Source of the DNA: an uncultured Bacteroidales bacterium
Lineage (GTDB): Bacteria > Bacteroidota > Bacteroidia > Bacteroidales > UBA932
DNA: 47,786 nt
Reading direction: 5' to 3'
NCBI GenBank assembly: GCA_947305645.1
Contig: CAMZEC010000010.1
Span: 1-47,786 of the forward strand
Shown: in pieces, positions 29,287 through 38,099 of the stretch
Position numbering within the stretch: the stretch's first letter is position 1
Layout of the letters: each line of letters opens with the position of its first letter
Translations under genes and position numbers: made by a program
Notes under the pieces: model-generated
Told to the model about the DNA's origin: nothing
The model's database searches: none
What the model saw: the letters and a program-made list of their open reading frames with translations, nothing else

Positions 29287-31938
29287 ATGAACAGAATTCC
29301 GCTGTTGACAATACTGGCGGTCTTCTTGACCTGCGCATGCGGTAAGGAGACCGGAGTGCCAGTCACAAAAACTGCCGGACAGAATATCGAAGACGATTCA
29401 GTCGCTTCCGTTTATCTGCCCGGACAGATAAATGTATATTTCGATGACGAGCTCGTCTCCTTCGTGGAATCGGGCGGAAGTCTTCAGCATGCGAGCACCA
29501 AGGCTGCCGGTTTTGCATCGGCGCTGGAAGAATTGGGGGTAGTCTCCATGGAGAGGCTGTTCCCCGTGGACGAAGAATTCGAAGAAAGGCATCGCGAATT
29601 CGGCCTGCATCGTTGGTACAGGGTGAGTTTTGACGGAGGTACCCCTTCGCCTGCTGCGGCGGAACGTTTTGGCCTTTTACCCGGCGTCCGGAATGCCGCT
29701 CCGGTTTACAAGACGGCGGCTTGTGAAACTTTTTTCGATGATCCCAAAGAGGGGCAGCAATGGCATTACCATAACAGCTCATTGTCCTGGGCGGATATAA
29801 ACGTGGTCCCGGTGTGGAAGAATTACACCAGGGGCAAGCGCGATGTCATTGTATCCGTGGTCGATGGGGGAGTCGATCTGACTCACGAGGATCTTGCAGA
29901 CGCAGTTGTTCCCCCCGGAGACAACGGCAGCCGCAACTTTATGTTGGACAACACCGGCTATCGCATCGTCGCAGGTGATCACGGCACTCATGTTGCCGGC
30001 ACTATCGGTGCAATCAACAATAACGGAAAGGGCGTTGCGGGAATAGCCGGCGGAGACGCCAAAGCCGGAGAAGCTGGCGTGCGCATCATGTCCTGCCAGA
30101 TTTTCCAGGATGGCCTGAAGGGTGCGAATGATGCGGCAGCGATAGTATGGGGAGCCGACCATGGCGCCGTAATCAGCAATAACAGTTGGGGGTATGATTT
30201 CAAGGACAGCAAGGGCAACTACAACAGAAAGGCGGCGGAGAGTTCCCACAACTTTTATCTTCAGCCCAATTCCGGAGCGTATAAGGACGGAATAAAGGAT
30301 GCGATAGATTACTTTAACAAATACGCCGGTATCGATAAGAACGGGCGCCAGACCGGACCTATGGCCGGAGGAGTGGTCTTTTTTGCTGCCGGCAACGACG
30401 GATATCAGTTCGGCGCTCCTGCCTCATATCCCGGTTGTATTGCCGTTGGTGCTATCACTCCTTATGGCGCAAGGTCCACTTTCTCCAATTACGGTGAATG
30501 GGTTGATATCTGCGCGCCGGGCGTAGATGTTCTCAGTACCACACCGAAGAGCACCTATTCCCTGATGAGCGGCACCTCGATGGCTTGCCCTCATTTGTCC
30601 GGCGTTGCTGCACTTATGGTCTCTTACTGCGGTGGAGTAGGTTTTACGCGTGACATGCTGGTGGAGAAGCTCCTCGGCGGCGGCAATTACGCCGATATTC
30701 CGTCATCGTACAGGATCGGCCCGCTGGTTGACGCACTCGGCGCAATTGTATATGGTACCGGTGAGCCGCCGGCAAAGGTTGCGACGGTCAAGATTGATGA
30801 TGTAATATCCAACAACGTGATTGTTACGCTGACGGGTCCCGCCGATCACGACGGCCAGCCTGCTTACGGTTTCCGTATTCTTGCCTCCGAAAGCCTTGAG
30901 GAGCTGCAAAAATGCAATCCGCGCAGCCCCGGATCCTTGCATTTCGGAGATTTCTTAAGCAAAGATGCCAAAGTGGGAGAGAGCATAACCGGCGTTTTGG
31001 ACGACCTGGGATTCAGTACGACCTATTACATCGCGGTTTCCGCTTTTGATTACGGCCGTAACTTCTCCGAAATCACTTTGGCCGGCACGGTGACTACCGG
31101 CATCAATCATGCTCCTACTTTGGAGTGGAGCTATACAGGCAGCATGCGTTTCCATGTTCAGGATAACTTCTCTATCCCGTTTACAGTCCATGACGAAGAC
31201 GGGCACGTGGTAAACGTGGAGTACGATAAAGATAAGAATGATGCCGGCGCCCTCACTCTCAGTGACGGTACCAGGGACGGTGAATATGTGTTGAAAGTTC
31301 TTGGCGTTGCGGCCGATGCAGGGGTGTATCATTCTACTATCCATATCTTCGACAATTACGGTCTGTCCAAAGATTTCGATATCGATTATGAGGTCCTGCC
31401 CAACGAGGCGCCAACAGTCCTGAAACCTGTGGACGACATTATCCTGAATGTGGCGGGAGATATGGTCAGAATCAACATGGAGGACTACATAGTGGATCCG
31501 GACGGAGAGATTCTTACATATAAGATTGACATTTCCGACAATTCCGTGGTGCACGTCAGCCAGAAGAGCGAGAGCTCTGTCCTGACCGTAACGGCTATCG
31601 CCGATTCCGGTCTCTCTACGGTCACGCTTTCATGTACGGACGCTGGCGGCAAGCAGGCTTCAACGTCATTCAAAGTGCTGGTAAGGTCGGCGGAACAGGA
31701 GTTCCAGGCCTACCCTAATCCGGTCGTTCAGACTCTATATGTCGGAACCGGACATACAAAGGAAATAGCAACTATAAGCCTCTTCAACGCAGCTGGCGCC
31801 AACGTTTTCCGCGCTGATTTCCAGTGCAGCGCATTCGAGCCTGCGGCAATCGACATGACCAAAGCCGGACCGGGGGTTTATACCCTTGTGGTGGAGTTTG
31901 GCGGGAAAGTTTATAAGAGCATCATAATCAAGAAGTAG
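29287..31938 (+). CDS. S8 subtilisin-like serine protease with T9SS sorting tail
   Basis: 883 aa. Possible lipobox at the N-terminus (LTCAC, C18). A propeptide-like region (~40-145) precedes the peptidase S8 domain (~165-490) with catalytic D193 (VVDGGVDLTHEDL), H232 (DHGTHVAGT), oxyanion N370 (AAGND) and S431 (GTSMACPH). Then an FN3-like domain (~495-600), two cadherin/Ig-like segments (~605-790) and a C-terminal type IX sorting domain (~800-883; AYPNPVVQTLYVG ... GPGVYTLVVEFGGKVYKSIIIKK). It should be exported by T9SS and degrade proteins at the surface or outside. All catalytic residues are intact. Confidence 0.95.
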   Translation: MNRIPLLTILAVFLTCACGKETGVPVTKTAGQNIEDDSVASVYLPGQINVYFDDELVSFVESGGSLQHASTKAAGFASALEELGVVSMERLFPVDEEFEERHREFGLHRWYRVSFDGGTPSPAAAERFGLLPGVRNAAPVYKTAACETFFDDPKEGQQWHYHNSSLSWADINVVPVWKNYTRGKRDVIVSVVDGGVDLTHEDLADAVVPPGDNGSRNFMLDNTGYRIVAGDHGTHVAGTIGAINNNGKGVAGIAGGDAKAGEAGVRIMSCQIFQDGLKGANDAAAIVWGADHGAVISNNSWGYDFKDSKGNYNRKAAESSHNFYLQPNSGAYKDGIKDAIDYFNKYAGIDKNGRQTGPMAGGVVFFAAGNDGYQFGAPASYPGCIAVGAITPYGARSTFSNYGEWVDICAPGVDVLSTTPKSTYSLMSGTSMACPHLSGVAALMVSYCGGVGFTRDMLVEKLLGGGNYADIPSSYRIGPLVDALGAIVYGTGEPPAKVATVKIDDVISNNVIVTLTGPADHDGQPAYGFRILASESLEELQKCNPRSPGSLHFGDFLSKDAKVGESITGVLDDLGFSTTYYIAVSAFDYGRNFSEITLAGTVTTGINHAPTLEWSYTGSMRFHVQDNFSIPFTVHDEDGHVVNVEYDKDKNDAGALTLSDGTRDGEYVLKVLGVAADAGVYHSTIHIFDNYGLSKDFDIDYEVLPNEAPTVLKPVDDIILNVAGDMVRINMEDYIVDPDGEILTYKIDISDNSVVHVSQKSESSVLTVTAIADSGLSTVTLSCTDAGGKQASTSFKVLVRSAEQEFQAYPNPVVQTLYVGTGHTKEIATISLFNAAGANVFRADFQCSAFEPAAIDMTKAGPGVYTLVVEFGGKVYKSIIIKK

Positions 31939-31941
31939 GGT

Positions 31942-32868
31942 ATGAAGAGAGTATTAGCTTTATTGATTCTTGCATCCGTCTCTTTGAGCTCATATGCTCA
32001 AGGACCGGCTATGGATTTCATATATGCCGACAGGAGCCCTGTGACTTTGGGTACGGCCGGAGCTGCTTATGCCTCCCTTGCTTCCGGAACGGCTTTGTCC
32101 GCTTTGGGCAATCCGGCACAGGTTGCTCTTGCAAAACATACTCTGGATGCTGCCGGAATATTCAACCTTGTTCCGGCAGGCGATTCGAGGAGCATGGCGT
32201 ACGGCGGAGGTGCTTCCGTAAAACTCGGCAAGTTCGGTTTATCTTTGGCTTATCTTGGCGGCAGGTATCCCGAGATACAGCTTTCAAGCGAGGGCGGCGG
32301 CGCTTCCGGCCGTTTCTCTCCCAACGATATGACTGTCGGAATTGGGCTCTCCTGTGCAATCGGCGACTTCCTGTCGCTCGGTGCCCTCGGTCGTTTTGCG
32401 AGCTCGGCTCTGGACGCCAAGACCACCCTGAAGTCCCTCAGTTCCGACGTCTCGGTGTTGTTCAGGAAAGACGCCCTGAGCGTAAGCGCCGGCGTGATTG
32501 CCCTCGGGCCCAAGGTGGAGTCGGTGAGCAACAGGAAATACGTCCTGCCTTCTTCGGCAAGGCTTGCGGGTGCTTACGAGCTTGGGTTCGGCGATTTCTG
32601 CGTGGACATCCTGGCCGACGCCGACTATTACTTCAACCGTAATATCAGCGCAGCTGCAGGAGTTCAGGGGAGCTATAAGGATATGGTATTTCTTCGAACC
32701 GGATACCGTTATTCCACCGCACGTGACTTTTTTGCCACGGCTCCGGTGCCTTCGTACTTTTCTGCTGGGGCAGGCGTGAAACTCTTTGGGGCAAAGCTCG
32801 ATTTTGCAGCCGCGTTTGCGTCGGTTACCGGTTGTACTCTGGCACTGTCGCTCGGATATTCCTTCTAG
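31942..32868 (+). CDS. PorV/PorQ-like outer-membrane protein
   Basis: 308 aa. Signal peptide 1-20 (LSSYAQ). The opening FIYADRSPVTLGTAGAAYASLASGTALSALGNPA is typical of PorV/PorQ proteins, FadL-like barrels that work with the type IX secretion system; the rest alternates beta-strand-like segments and ends in LSLGYSF. Placed 3 nt after a protease bearing a T9SS tail, it may escort or anchor that protease. The 3' end overlaps the converging aldo/keto reductase gene by 4 nt. Confidence 0.8.
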   Translation: MKRVLALLILASVSLSSYAQGPAMDFIYADRSPVTLGTAGAAYASLASGTALSALGNPAQVALAKHTLDAAGIFNLVPAGDSRSMAYGGGASVKLGKFGLSLAYLGGRYPEIQLSSEGGGASGRFSPNDMTVGIGLSCAIGDFLSLGALGRFASSALDAKTTLKSLSSDVSVLFRKDALSVSAGVIALGPKVESVSNRKYVLPSSARLAGAYELGFGDFCVDILADADYYFNRNISAAAGVQGSYKDMVFLRTGYRYSTARDFFATAPVPSYFSAGAGVKLFGAKLDFAAAFASVTGCTLALSLGYSF

Positions 32869-34247
32869 AGCGTTTCCTGACGGATTTGCTCTATATACTT
32901 GTCAATCCTGCCCAATTCACTCGGAATCCTGATGTGTTGCGGGCAGGATTTCATGCATTTGCCGCAGCTTATGCAATGGTCTGCCTGGCGAATTGATTCT
33001 ACGGCCTTGTCGTAGTTTGCAAGGTATTTGCGGCGAGCGCGGGCATAATGTTTTTGCTCGGGCCCTGTGACGTAGGTGCCTTCTATAACGCTGTTGTCGT
33101 AGAAGCGGAAAACGCCCGGGATATTGATTCCGTAGGGGCAGGGCATGCAGTACTGGCATCCCGTGCATCCTGTCAGAGGGAATTTCGTGCGGTCTTCGGC
33201 TATTTCTTCAAGCAAGGCGAATTCGCTCTCGTTCAACGGTTTGAAGTTGCAGTAGGTCTTCAGGTTGTCCTCCAGATGTTCCATATAGGTCATGCCGCTG
33301 AGCACGGTAAGGACATTGGGGAAGCTGCCTGCGAAGCGGAAGGCCCAGGAAGCTGCGCTGTTGTCCGGCTCTATGGCCTTCAGCCTTTCAACCTGGTTCT
33401 TGGGCAGGGTAGCCAGGCCGCCGCCGCGCAGCGGTTCCATAATGACTACCGGAATATCACGCTTCGAGAGCTCCTGATACATGTATTCTGCATTTGTGTC
33501 GCGGCCGCCCGCATGCTTCCAGTCAAGGTAGTTCATCTGTATCTGAACGAAGTCCCAGTGGTACTTTTCATGTAGCTCCATCATGGAATCGAACCCTTCC
33601 TTGTGGCTGTGGATGGAGAATCCCAGATTGCGGATACGCCCGGCAGCCTTTTCCTTCAGCAGGAAGTCCATAATGCCGGTGTCACCGAAGCGCTTTTTGA
33701 AATCGTCCGCGCTGCTGATGGCGTGCAGGAGGTAATAATCGATATGGTCCGTCTGGAAAATCTCCAGGGAACGGCGGTACATCAGTATCGAGTTCTCGTA
33801 GGTGGAGTTGGAGAAATTGGACAGCTTGGTGGCAAGCAGCCATTTCTCCCTGGGGTGACGGTTGAGCGCAACGGCGGTGGCGCGTTCCGAGTCGCCGCGA
33901 AGATACACCGGGGATGTATCAAAATAGTTGACTCCGTGTTCCATGGCCTTATCGACCAAAGCGTTTACGGCTTCCTGGTCTATCACATCCTTGCCGTCTT
34001 CGCCGGTAGTCATGGGCCAGCGCATGCAGCCGTAGCCCAGAAGGCCTACGCCAGGGAAATGCTGGGGAACAAGATCCTTCGCTTCGTTCAGGATGACATT
34101 ATCGCCATTTCTGGCGGCTTTTTTGTCCTTCTTAGCTGCTCCTTTGTCATTCTGAGCTTTGCGAAGAATCTCAGTGCAGCCCGTTAATCCTGTGACTGCG
34201 GCGGCTGCCGCGGATGTCTTCAGAAAATTTCGCCTGTCCATACTCAT
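32865..34247 (-). CDS. Tat-exported aldo/keto reductase with C-terminal 4Fe-4S domain
   Basis: 460 aa. Twin-arginine signal (RRNFLKTSAAAAAVTG) with a possible lipobox at C24. AKR barrel (~60-340) with catalytic D110, Y115, K141 and H175. C-terminal ferredoxin domain with CTGCQYCMPCP and CISCGKCMKSCP. Such fusions are common in anaerobic Bacteroidota; substrate unknown. Residues ~26-60 are encoded by the family C repeat and have the odd composition EILRKAQNDKGAAKKDKK. Its ATG overlaps the upstream polyferredoxin stop by 1 nt, so the two probably act in one electron-transfer path. Confidence 0.93.
   Translation of the reverse strand: MSMDRRNFLKTSAAAAAVTGLTGCTEILRKAQNDKGAAKKDKKAARNGDNVILNEAKDLVPQHFPGVGLLGYGCMRWPMTTGEDGKDVIDQEAVNALVDKAMEHGVNYFDTSPVYLRGDSERATAVALNRHPREKWLLATKLSNFSNSTYENSILMYRRSLEIFQTDHIDYYLLHAISSADDFKKRFGDTGIMDFLLKEKAAGRIRNLGFSIHSHKEGFDSMMELHEKYHWDFVQIQMNYLDWKHAGGRDTNAEYMYQELSKRDIPVVIMEPLRGGGLATLPKNQVERLKAIEPDNSAASWAFRFAGSFPNVLTVLSGMTYMEHLEDNLKTYCNFKPLNESEFALLEEIAEDRTKFPLTGCTGCQYCMPCPYGINIPGVFRFYDNSVIEGTYVTGPEQKHYARARRKYLANYDKAVESIRQADHCISCGKCMKSCPQHIRIPSELGRIDKYIEQIRQETL
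34071..34171. repeat. Family C inverted-pair repeat (in aldo/keto reductase gene)
   Basis: AAGATCCTTCGCTTCGTTC... (34071-34098) and TGTCATTCTGAGCTTTGCGAAGAATCT (34145-34171, written here only as start and end of the arm) are inverted copies of the unit seen in atpB, again facing outward with about 46 bp between. It encodes the linker straight after the Tat signal/lipobox. Confidence 0.88.
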
Positions 34248-35785
34248 CAGCTTCTGTGAATTTCCAATCCTTTAACTGTAATCGCGCTTACCGGCCTCGA
34301 CGGGCAAAGGTATTCGCACTTGCCGCATCCTATACACACTTCTTCAGCTACAACCGGCCTGCGATGACCATCAACCGTGACCATACTGATGGCACCTACT
34401 GGGCACTCCCTCGCGCATTTGCCGCATCCGGCTTCGCCCTTGGCGGCCAGGCACAGCTCGGCGTTCACAACGGCAGTACCTATGTGGATGAGAGTCTTGG
34501 CGTCCTTCTTCACCGGCAGAATAGCGCCTGCGGGGCATATATCGGAGCAGGTGGTGCATTCAGGACGGCAGTAGCCGTTTTCGTAACCCATCTGCGGCTG
34601 CAACAGGTGCTCCAGGTCGGTGGAAGGCCGCAGGACGCCGTTGGGGCAGTTTGTTACGCACAGCTGGCAAGCTGTGCAGCGGTCGTAGAAATCCTTCACG
34701 CTCTGCGATCCCGGAGGTACCAGCCTCGGCTCGCGCTCAACGGGCGTCTTCGCTTCTATCGGCGCAAGTCCGCCATCGACTTTCATCTCCTGCGCTCGTG
34801 CTGTCAGGCCTGCTCCGACCAGCATTGCAGTGGTGGCGATAAATGCCCGGCGTCCTTCGTCCGGCCGCGACTCCGCTTCGACGCGCGAATAATCGGGAGA
34901 CGGGGATGAGGGTCCGGCGTTACTCGGCCGCAGCCCGCAGCCTGCTGCGGAAACAGCGAGGACGGACGTAGACGGATCCTCAGTCCCCGCGGACGAACCG
35001 CGCGGCGAAGCGTAGCTACCAGCCGGACGGCGTCCGTACTTCAGCCCACCTATCTTGCAAAAGTCTATGCAGTCGAAGCAGTCAACGCAGCGGGATCCGT
35101 CTAAGGTCTGTGTGGCCGCATCAATGCAGGAGGCCTTGCAAATATGCGAGCAAGCCCCGCACTTCACACACTTGTCCGTATCAAAGCGAACGCGGAACAA
35201 CGAATACTTGCTGAAGCATCCCAGGAACGTGCCGACGGGGCAGATGACGTTGCACCATGCACGCCCCCAGATCCAGGCGCAGAGCACGACCACCACAAGC
35301 GTAGCGCAAGCGGCAATCATAAAAGGCGCCGGGCCCCCGCCGACCACGGCCGTAACCATGCGCCCGTAGATGCTGTACGGCCCCAACAATGCGGTGATGA
35401 GCTGGCCATCCACAATCAGGCACGCAATGTACAGAGCCAGAACGGGATAACGCACCCATCGGCGCTCCTTGTTGAAAATATGCTTCTTGCTCAACGGCTT
35501 GATGCGCTTGCCTAATATGCGTCGCACCCGGATAACAAAGTCCTGAAAGACGCCGAGCGGACACAAAACCGAGCAGTAGATGCGACCGAATAGCCATGTA
35601 ACCAGCAATATACCGGCAACGACGACTATATTCCCCAGAACGGCACCGCCGATGAGGCGTGTTACCGCAGGAAGGAACTGGAGTTTGGCAAGCCAGCCCC
35701 ACCAGTCGTGGCCTATGCCCACAAACAGCAGCGTAATGCACACAAAGCACAATACCGCCAACGAGATACGTATTTTTCTTAACAT
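34247..35785 (-). CDS. Membrane-bound 4Fe-4S polyferredoxin (NapH/NosR-like)
   Basis: 512 aa. Four membrane helices (~5-27, 43-68, 112-130, 150-175) with the two CxxxCP motifs of the NapH/NosR group (YCSVLCP, WCNVICP), then 4Fe-4S motifs CVKCGACSHICKASC and CVDCFDCIDFCK. A family B repeat (34876-35010) encodes residues ~259-303. After it come an internal twin-Arg hydrophobic stretch (RRAFIATTAMLVGAGLTARA) and more ferredoxin motifs (CTACQLCVTNCP, CTTCSDICP, CGKCARECP, CIGCGKCEYLCP). It probably passes electrons across the membrane to the co-transcribed reductase (inference). Confidence 0.9.
   Translation of the reverse strand: MLRKIRISLAVLCFVCITLLFVGIGHDWWGWLAKLQFLPAVTRLIGGAVLGNIVVVAGILLVTWLFGRIYCSVLCPLGVFQDFVIRVRRILGKRIKPLSKKHIFNKERRWVRYPVLALYIACLIVDGQLITALLGPYSIYGRMVTAVVGGGPAPFMIAACATLVVVVLCAWIWGRAWCNVICPVGTFLGCFSKYSLFRVRFDTDKCVKCGACSHICKASCIDAATQTLDGSRCVDCFDCIDFCKIGGLKYGRRPAGSYASPRGSSAGTEDPSTSVLAVSAAGCGLRPSNAGPSSPSPDYSRVEAESRPDEGRRAFIATTAMLVGAGLTARAQEMKVDGGLAPIEAKTPVEREPRLVPPGSQSVKDFYDRCTACQLCVTNCPNGVLRPSTDLEHLLQPQMGYENGYCRPECTTCSDICPAGAILPVKKDAKTLIHIGTAVVNAELCLAAKGEAGCGKCARECPVGAISMVTVDGHRRPVVAEEVCIGCGKCEYLCPSRPVSAITVKGLEIHRS
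34876..35010 (-). repeat. Structured in-gene repeat, family B copy 3 (in polyferredoxin gene)
   Basis: 135 bp (45 codons), sense to the gene. Outer arms CTTCGNCGCGCG pair (34998-35010 with 34876-34887), and GGGGACTGAGG pairs with CCTCATCCCC further in. Peptide RGSSAGTE ... TSVLA ... LRPSNAGPSSPSPDYSR, same frame as the copies in dnaX and atpG. The apical loop is longer here (extra CAGCAGGCTGCGGG). Confidence 0.9.
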
Positions 35786-35786
35786 A

Positions 35787-37127
35787 CTATGTAGTTTCCA
35801 AAATATGGTCAGCGAACGTCAAGCGCTCCCCGCAATAGTTGCGGAAGTCCTCCCAACGGTAGAAATCGGGCCATTCACGGCCACGGGAATCGCGGTAGCA
35901 GGCAATGGGGAAGTGCTGAGGCTCTTCGTCCAGGCTGCAACGCACCAGCACCTCACCGCTGCGGTTGCGATACAAGGCGAAAAGGAGAGTAGAAGCCATT
36001 GGCATGTTCCCGTAGTCGTAGATATGCCACACCTTGTGAGGATCCGACTCGCAATTAGTCCATCCGTAGGCCGCGAGGAGAACCAGCGTGCCGGAAATCT
36101 TGTAGTCGTGCCCGAACCTGAGGCGGGCCGCAACGTCGCCGCCGGCAATATCTTCCTCCCAATACTTGACGAAGTCGCGCAGCAGCGCCTCTTCCAGCGC
36201 CCAGTTGCGACCGTGGTATAGCGGTGTAGCCCCGCAACAGCTGTACATGCGGAAGTTCTCACACTCCCACGCTTGCCAGGCATCTTCCGGATCCATCAGG
36301 TACATCAGGGACTCCTCCGGGCCGAGAGTCTCCGAGAACGCCAGATAGAAGTAAACGGCACGAGCGGCACTCACGTAATCCTTAAACACTTTGAGCACGA
36401 AGGACGGGTCTTTGAAAAAGCGCCCGAAGTAGCGTCCGGGGTCAAGATTGTCATTCCAGAGAGCGTTGAAAGCGGGATTCCACCTGGCTGTATCCGCCTC
36501 GAAGGAGCGGCTCCAATCGCGTTCCTCCGCACGCGGATTGTACTTGCTTGTCGGATTCAGTATGCCCATGTCTGCGGCGGAAGCGTCAAAGCGGATGTTC
36601 AGCCTCGGGTCCAGCCGGCGGTATTCATCGCAAGCGGCTGCCATGGAGATGATAGTGCGGTTGGTCTGGGTAGAACGGGCGTCGATGGTCCTGCGGCCGC
36701 GGAAGACCGGCTTCCATGTCTTCATAATGCGATTCGCAACGTTGCGGTGCTGCATCTGACCGTATTCCGTAAGGTCGTATGCGCGTCCGCGGACCTTATG
36801 ATAAACCGCTTCGCTGCGTTCCAGCAGTTCTTCCCCCAAAGGAGTCAGCTGCCCGGCCCTGTCGGCTTCTGTGACCAGCTTATGTATCTGGTCATAAAGC
36901 GACTCCTTGCTGTAAAGGCGCGCTCCATGACGCGCGTAAGTGCTTATGTTGAACGGCTTGAAACCATTGGGAGCCGCAGGTGCTGCAGCCGGCCCTTCAT
37001 AGGGGTATCCACGGTACCAGTCGGCTGCCCGGCGCACATCGGCACGAACCTCCTCAGGGGACAGGCCCTGAGCCGCGAGACAGAGGCTGACGGCAGAAAA
37101 CAGCACTATGCTTAGGAGTCTTTTCAT
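35787..37127 (-). CDS. Histidine-type phosphatase, secreted (paralogue 1)
   Basis: 446 aa from the ATG at 37127, which gives signal peptide MKRLLSIVLFSAVSLCLAA; a further upstream ATG at 37151 would run through the promoter. Clade-2 histidine acid phosphatase fold (phytase/MINPP-like): RHGAR at 66-70 holds the phosphorylated His, and FGHD (H340, D341) is the proton-donor motif. Periplasmic phosphomonoesterase; substrate may be inositol phosphates or sugar phosphates, not decidable here. First gene of a three-gene unit, 1 nt before the polyferredoxin. A second copy of the family is at 42365-43849. Confidence 0.92.
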   Translation of the reverse strand: MKRLLSIVLFSAVSLCLAAQGLSPEEVRADVRRAADWYRGYPYEGPAAAPAAPNGFKPFNISTYARHGARLYSKESLYDQIHKLVTEADRAGQLTPLGEELLERSEAVYHKVRGRAYDLTEYGQMQHRNVANRIMKTWKPVFRGRRTIDARSTQTNRTIISMAAACDEYRRLDPRLNIRFDASAADMGILNPTSKYNPRAEERDWSRSFEADTARWNPAFNALWNDNLDPGRYFGRFFKDPSFVLKVFKDYVSAARAVYFYLAFSETLGPEESLMYLMDPEDAWQAWECENFRMYSCCGATPLYHGRNWALEEALLRDFVKYWEEDIAGGDVAARLRFGHDYKISGTLVLLAAYGWTNCESDPHKVWHIYDYGNMPMASTLLFALYRNRSGEVLVRCSLDEEPQHFPIACYRDSRGREWPDFYRWEDFRNYCGERLTFADHILETT

Positions 37128-37132
37128 AAAGG

Positions 37133-37140
37133 CAAATATA
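37133..37140 (-). promoter_or_regulatory. Bacteroidota -7 element (TATATTTG) for the phosphatase unit
   Basis: TATATTTG on the minus strand, ending 5 nt before the ATG at 37127. It leaves almost no leader, as at 5184-5191. It faces the greA element about 20 bp away. Confidence 0.5.
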
Positions 37141-37161
37141 GTAAAATCCAAAATAAATACA

Positions 37162-37169
37162 TATCTTTG
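37162..37169 (+). promoter_or_regulatory. greA: Bacteroidota -7 element (TATCTTTG) for greA
   Basis: TATCTTTG 61 nt before the greA ATG, matching TAnnTTTG. The leader between contains GTCGTAAAAAGACAGGAC, which may form a weak hairpin. Confidence 0.6.
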
Positions 37170-37230
37170 CCTGTGGTTAGAGTTCTGTCGTAAAAAGACA
37201 GGACTCCTTTGTTTAACTTATCGCATAATT

Positions 37231-37701
37231 ATGGCAGAAGTTCATTATATGAGCCAGGAAGGGCTCGAAAAACTCAAGAAAGACCTTGCAGAGGCGCTTG
37301 CCCAGCGTCCCGTTATTTCGGCTGCTATTGCCGAGGCCCGCGAAAAGGGAGACCTCTCCGAGAATGCGGAATATGAATCCGCCCGTGAGGCCCAGGGATT
37401 GCTGGAGCTCAAAATCGCAAAACTTCAAGACACTATTGCCAATGCAAAGGTTATAGATGAATCCCAGCTCAGCACAGATAAGGTAAGTATGCTTACAACC
37501 GTCAAGGTTAAGAACCTTTCCGCAGATGCCGAGATGACATTCACCATCGTGGGCGAGAGAGAGGCTGATTTTTCACAGGGCCGCCTGGCAGCTACAACCC
37601 CTATTGCCAGGGCTCTCATGGGCCACTCCAAGGGTGAGACCGTAGAGGCAAAGGTCCCTTCCGGAATTCTGAAATTCAAGATTCTCGATATTTCCCTATG
37701 A
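37231..37701 (+). CDS. greA: Transcription elongation factor GreA
   Basis: 156 aa from ATG 37231. Stimulates cleavage of backtracked transcripts by RNA polymerase. The N-terminal coiled coil (~5-75, LEKLKKDLAEAL ... AREKGDLSENAEYESAREAQ) contains the acidic tip D-L-S-E-N-A-E-Y typical of GreA, and the C-terminal FKBP-like domain ends in SPLARALMGHSKGE-like sequence (here TPIARALMGHSKGETVE). It heads a five-gene overlapping unit; it overlaps the HIT gene by 4 nt. A longer frame to 37108 would cover the promoter and is rejected. Confidence 0.97.
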   Translation: MAEVHYMSQEGLEKLKKDLAEALAQRPVISAAIAEAREKGDLSENAEYESAREAQGLLELKIAKLQDTIANAKVIDESQLSTDKVSMLTTVKVKNLSADAEMTFTIVGEREADFSQGRLAATTPIARALMGHSKGETVEAKVPSGILKFKILDISL

Positions 37702-38099
37702 CAATCTTCACAAAAATAGCGAAAGGAGAAATCCCTTCGTACAAAGTAGCGGAGGACGATCAGTTCTACGCTTTTTTGGATATAAGCCCCCTTGCGGCGG
37801 GCCATACCCTGGTCATCCCCAAGAATGTAGAAGATGACTATATCTTCAATCTCGACCCCGAACTTTACCAGGACCTGTGGGCCTTTGCCCGTAAGGTTGC
37901 CAAAGCTCTCAAAGCCGCGGTGCCATGCAAGCGCATAGGCGTGGCGGTACTCGGAATGGAAGTTCCCCACACCCACATCCATCTGGTGCCCCTTCAGACC
38001 GAAGGCGACCTGGATTTCCGTAAGAAGCGCCCCGAGATCACATCCGATCAAATGGCCGCCATTGCAGCCTCCATACTTGCCGAATATGAAAAGCTTTAA
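37698..38099 (+). CDS. HIT-family nucleotide hydrolase/transferase
   Basis: 133 aa. Histidine-triad protein of the Hint branch; hydrolyses phosphoramidates such as AMP-amino conjugates. HIT motif HTHIHLV (91-97), and the first helix and sheet DISPLAAGHTLVIPK are typical. Translationally linked to greA (ATGA overlap) and overlapping the next gene by 14 nt. Confidence 0.95.
   Translation: MTIFTKIAKGEIPSYKVAEDDQFYAFLDISPLAAGHTLVIPKNVEDDYIFNLDPELYQDLWAFARKVAKALKAAVPCKRIGVAVLGMEVPHTHIHLVPLQTEGDLDFRKKRPEITSDQMAAIAASILAEYEKL

Noticed and set aside
32865..32868. A frameshift or assembly error where the PorV-like gene and the aldo/keto reductase meet
   Set aside because: A 4-nt convergent overlap is normal, and both C-termini are complete.
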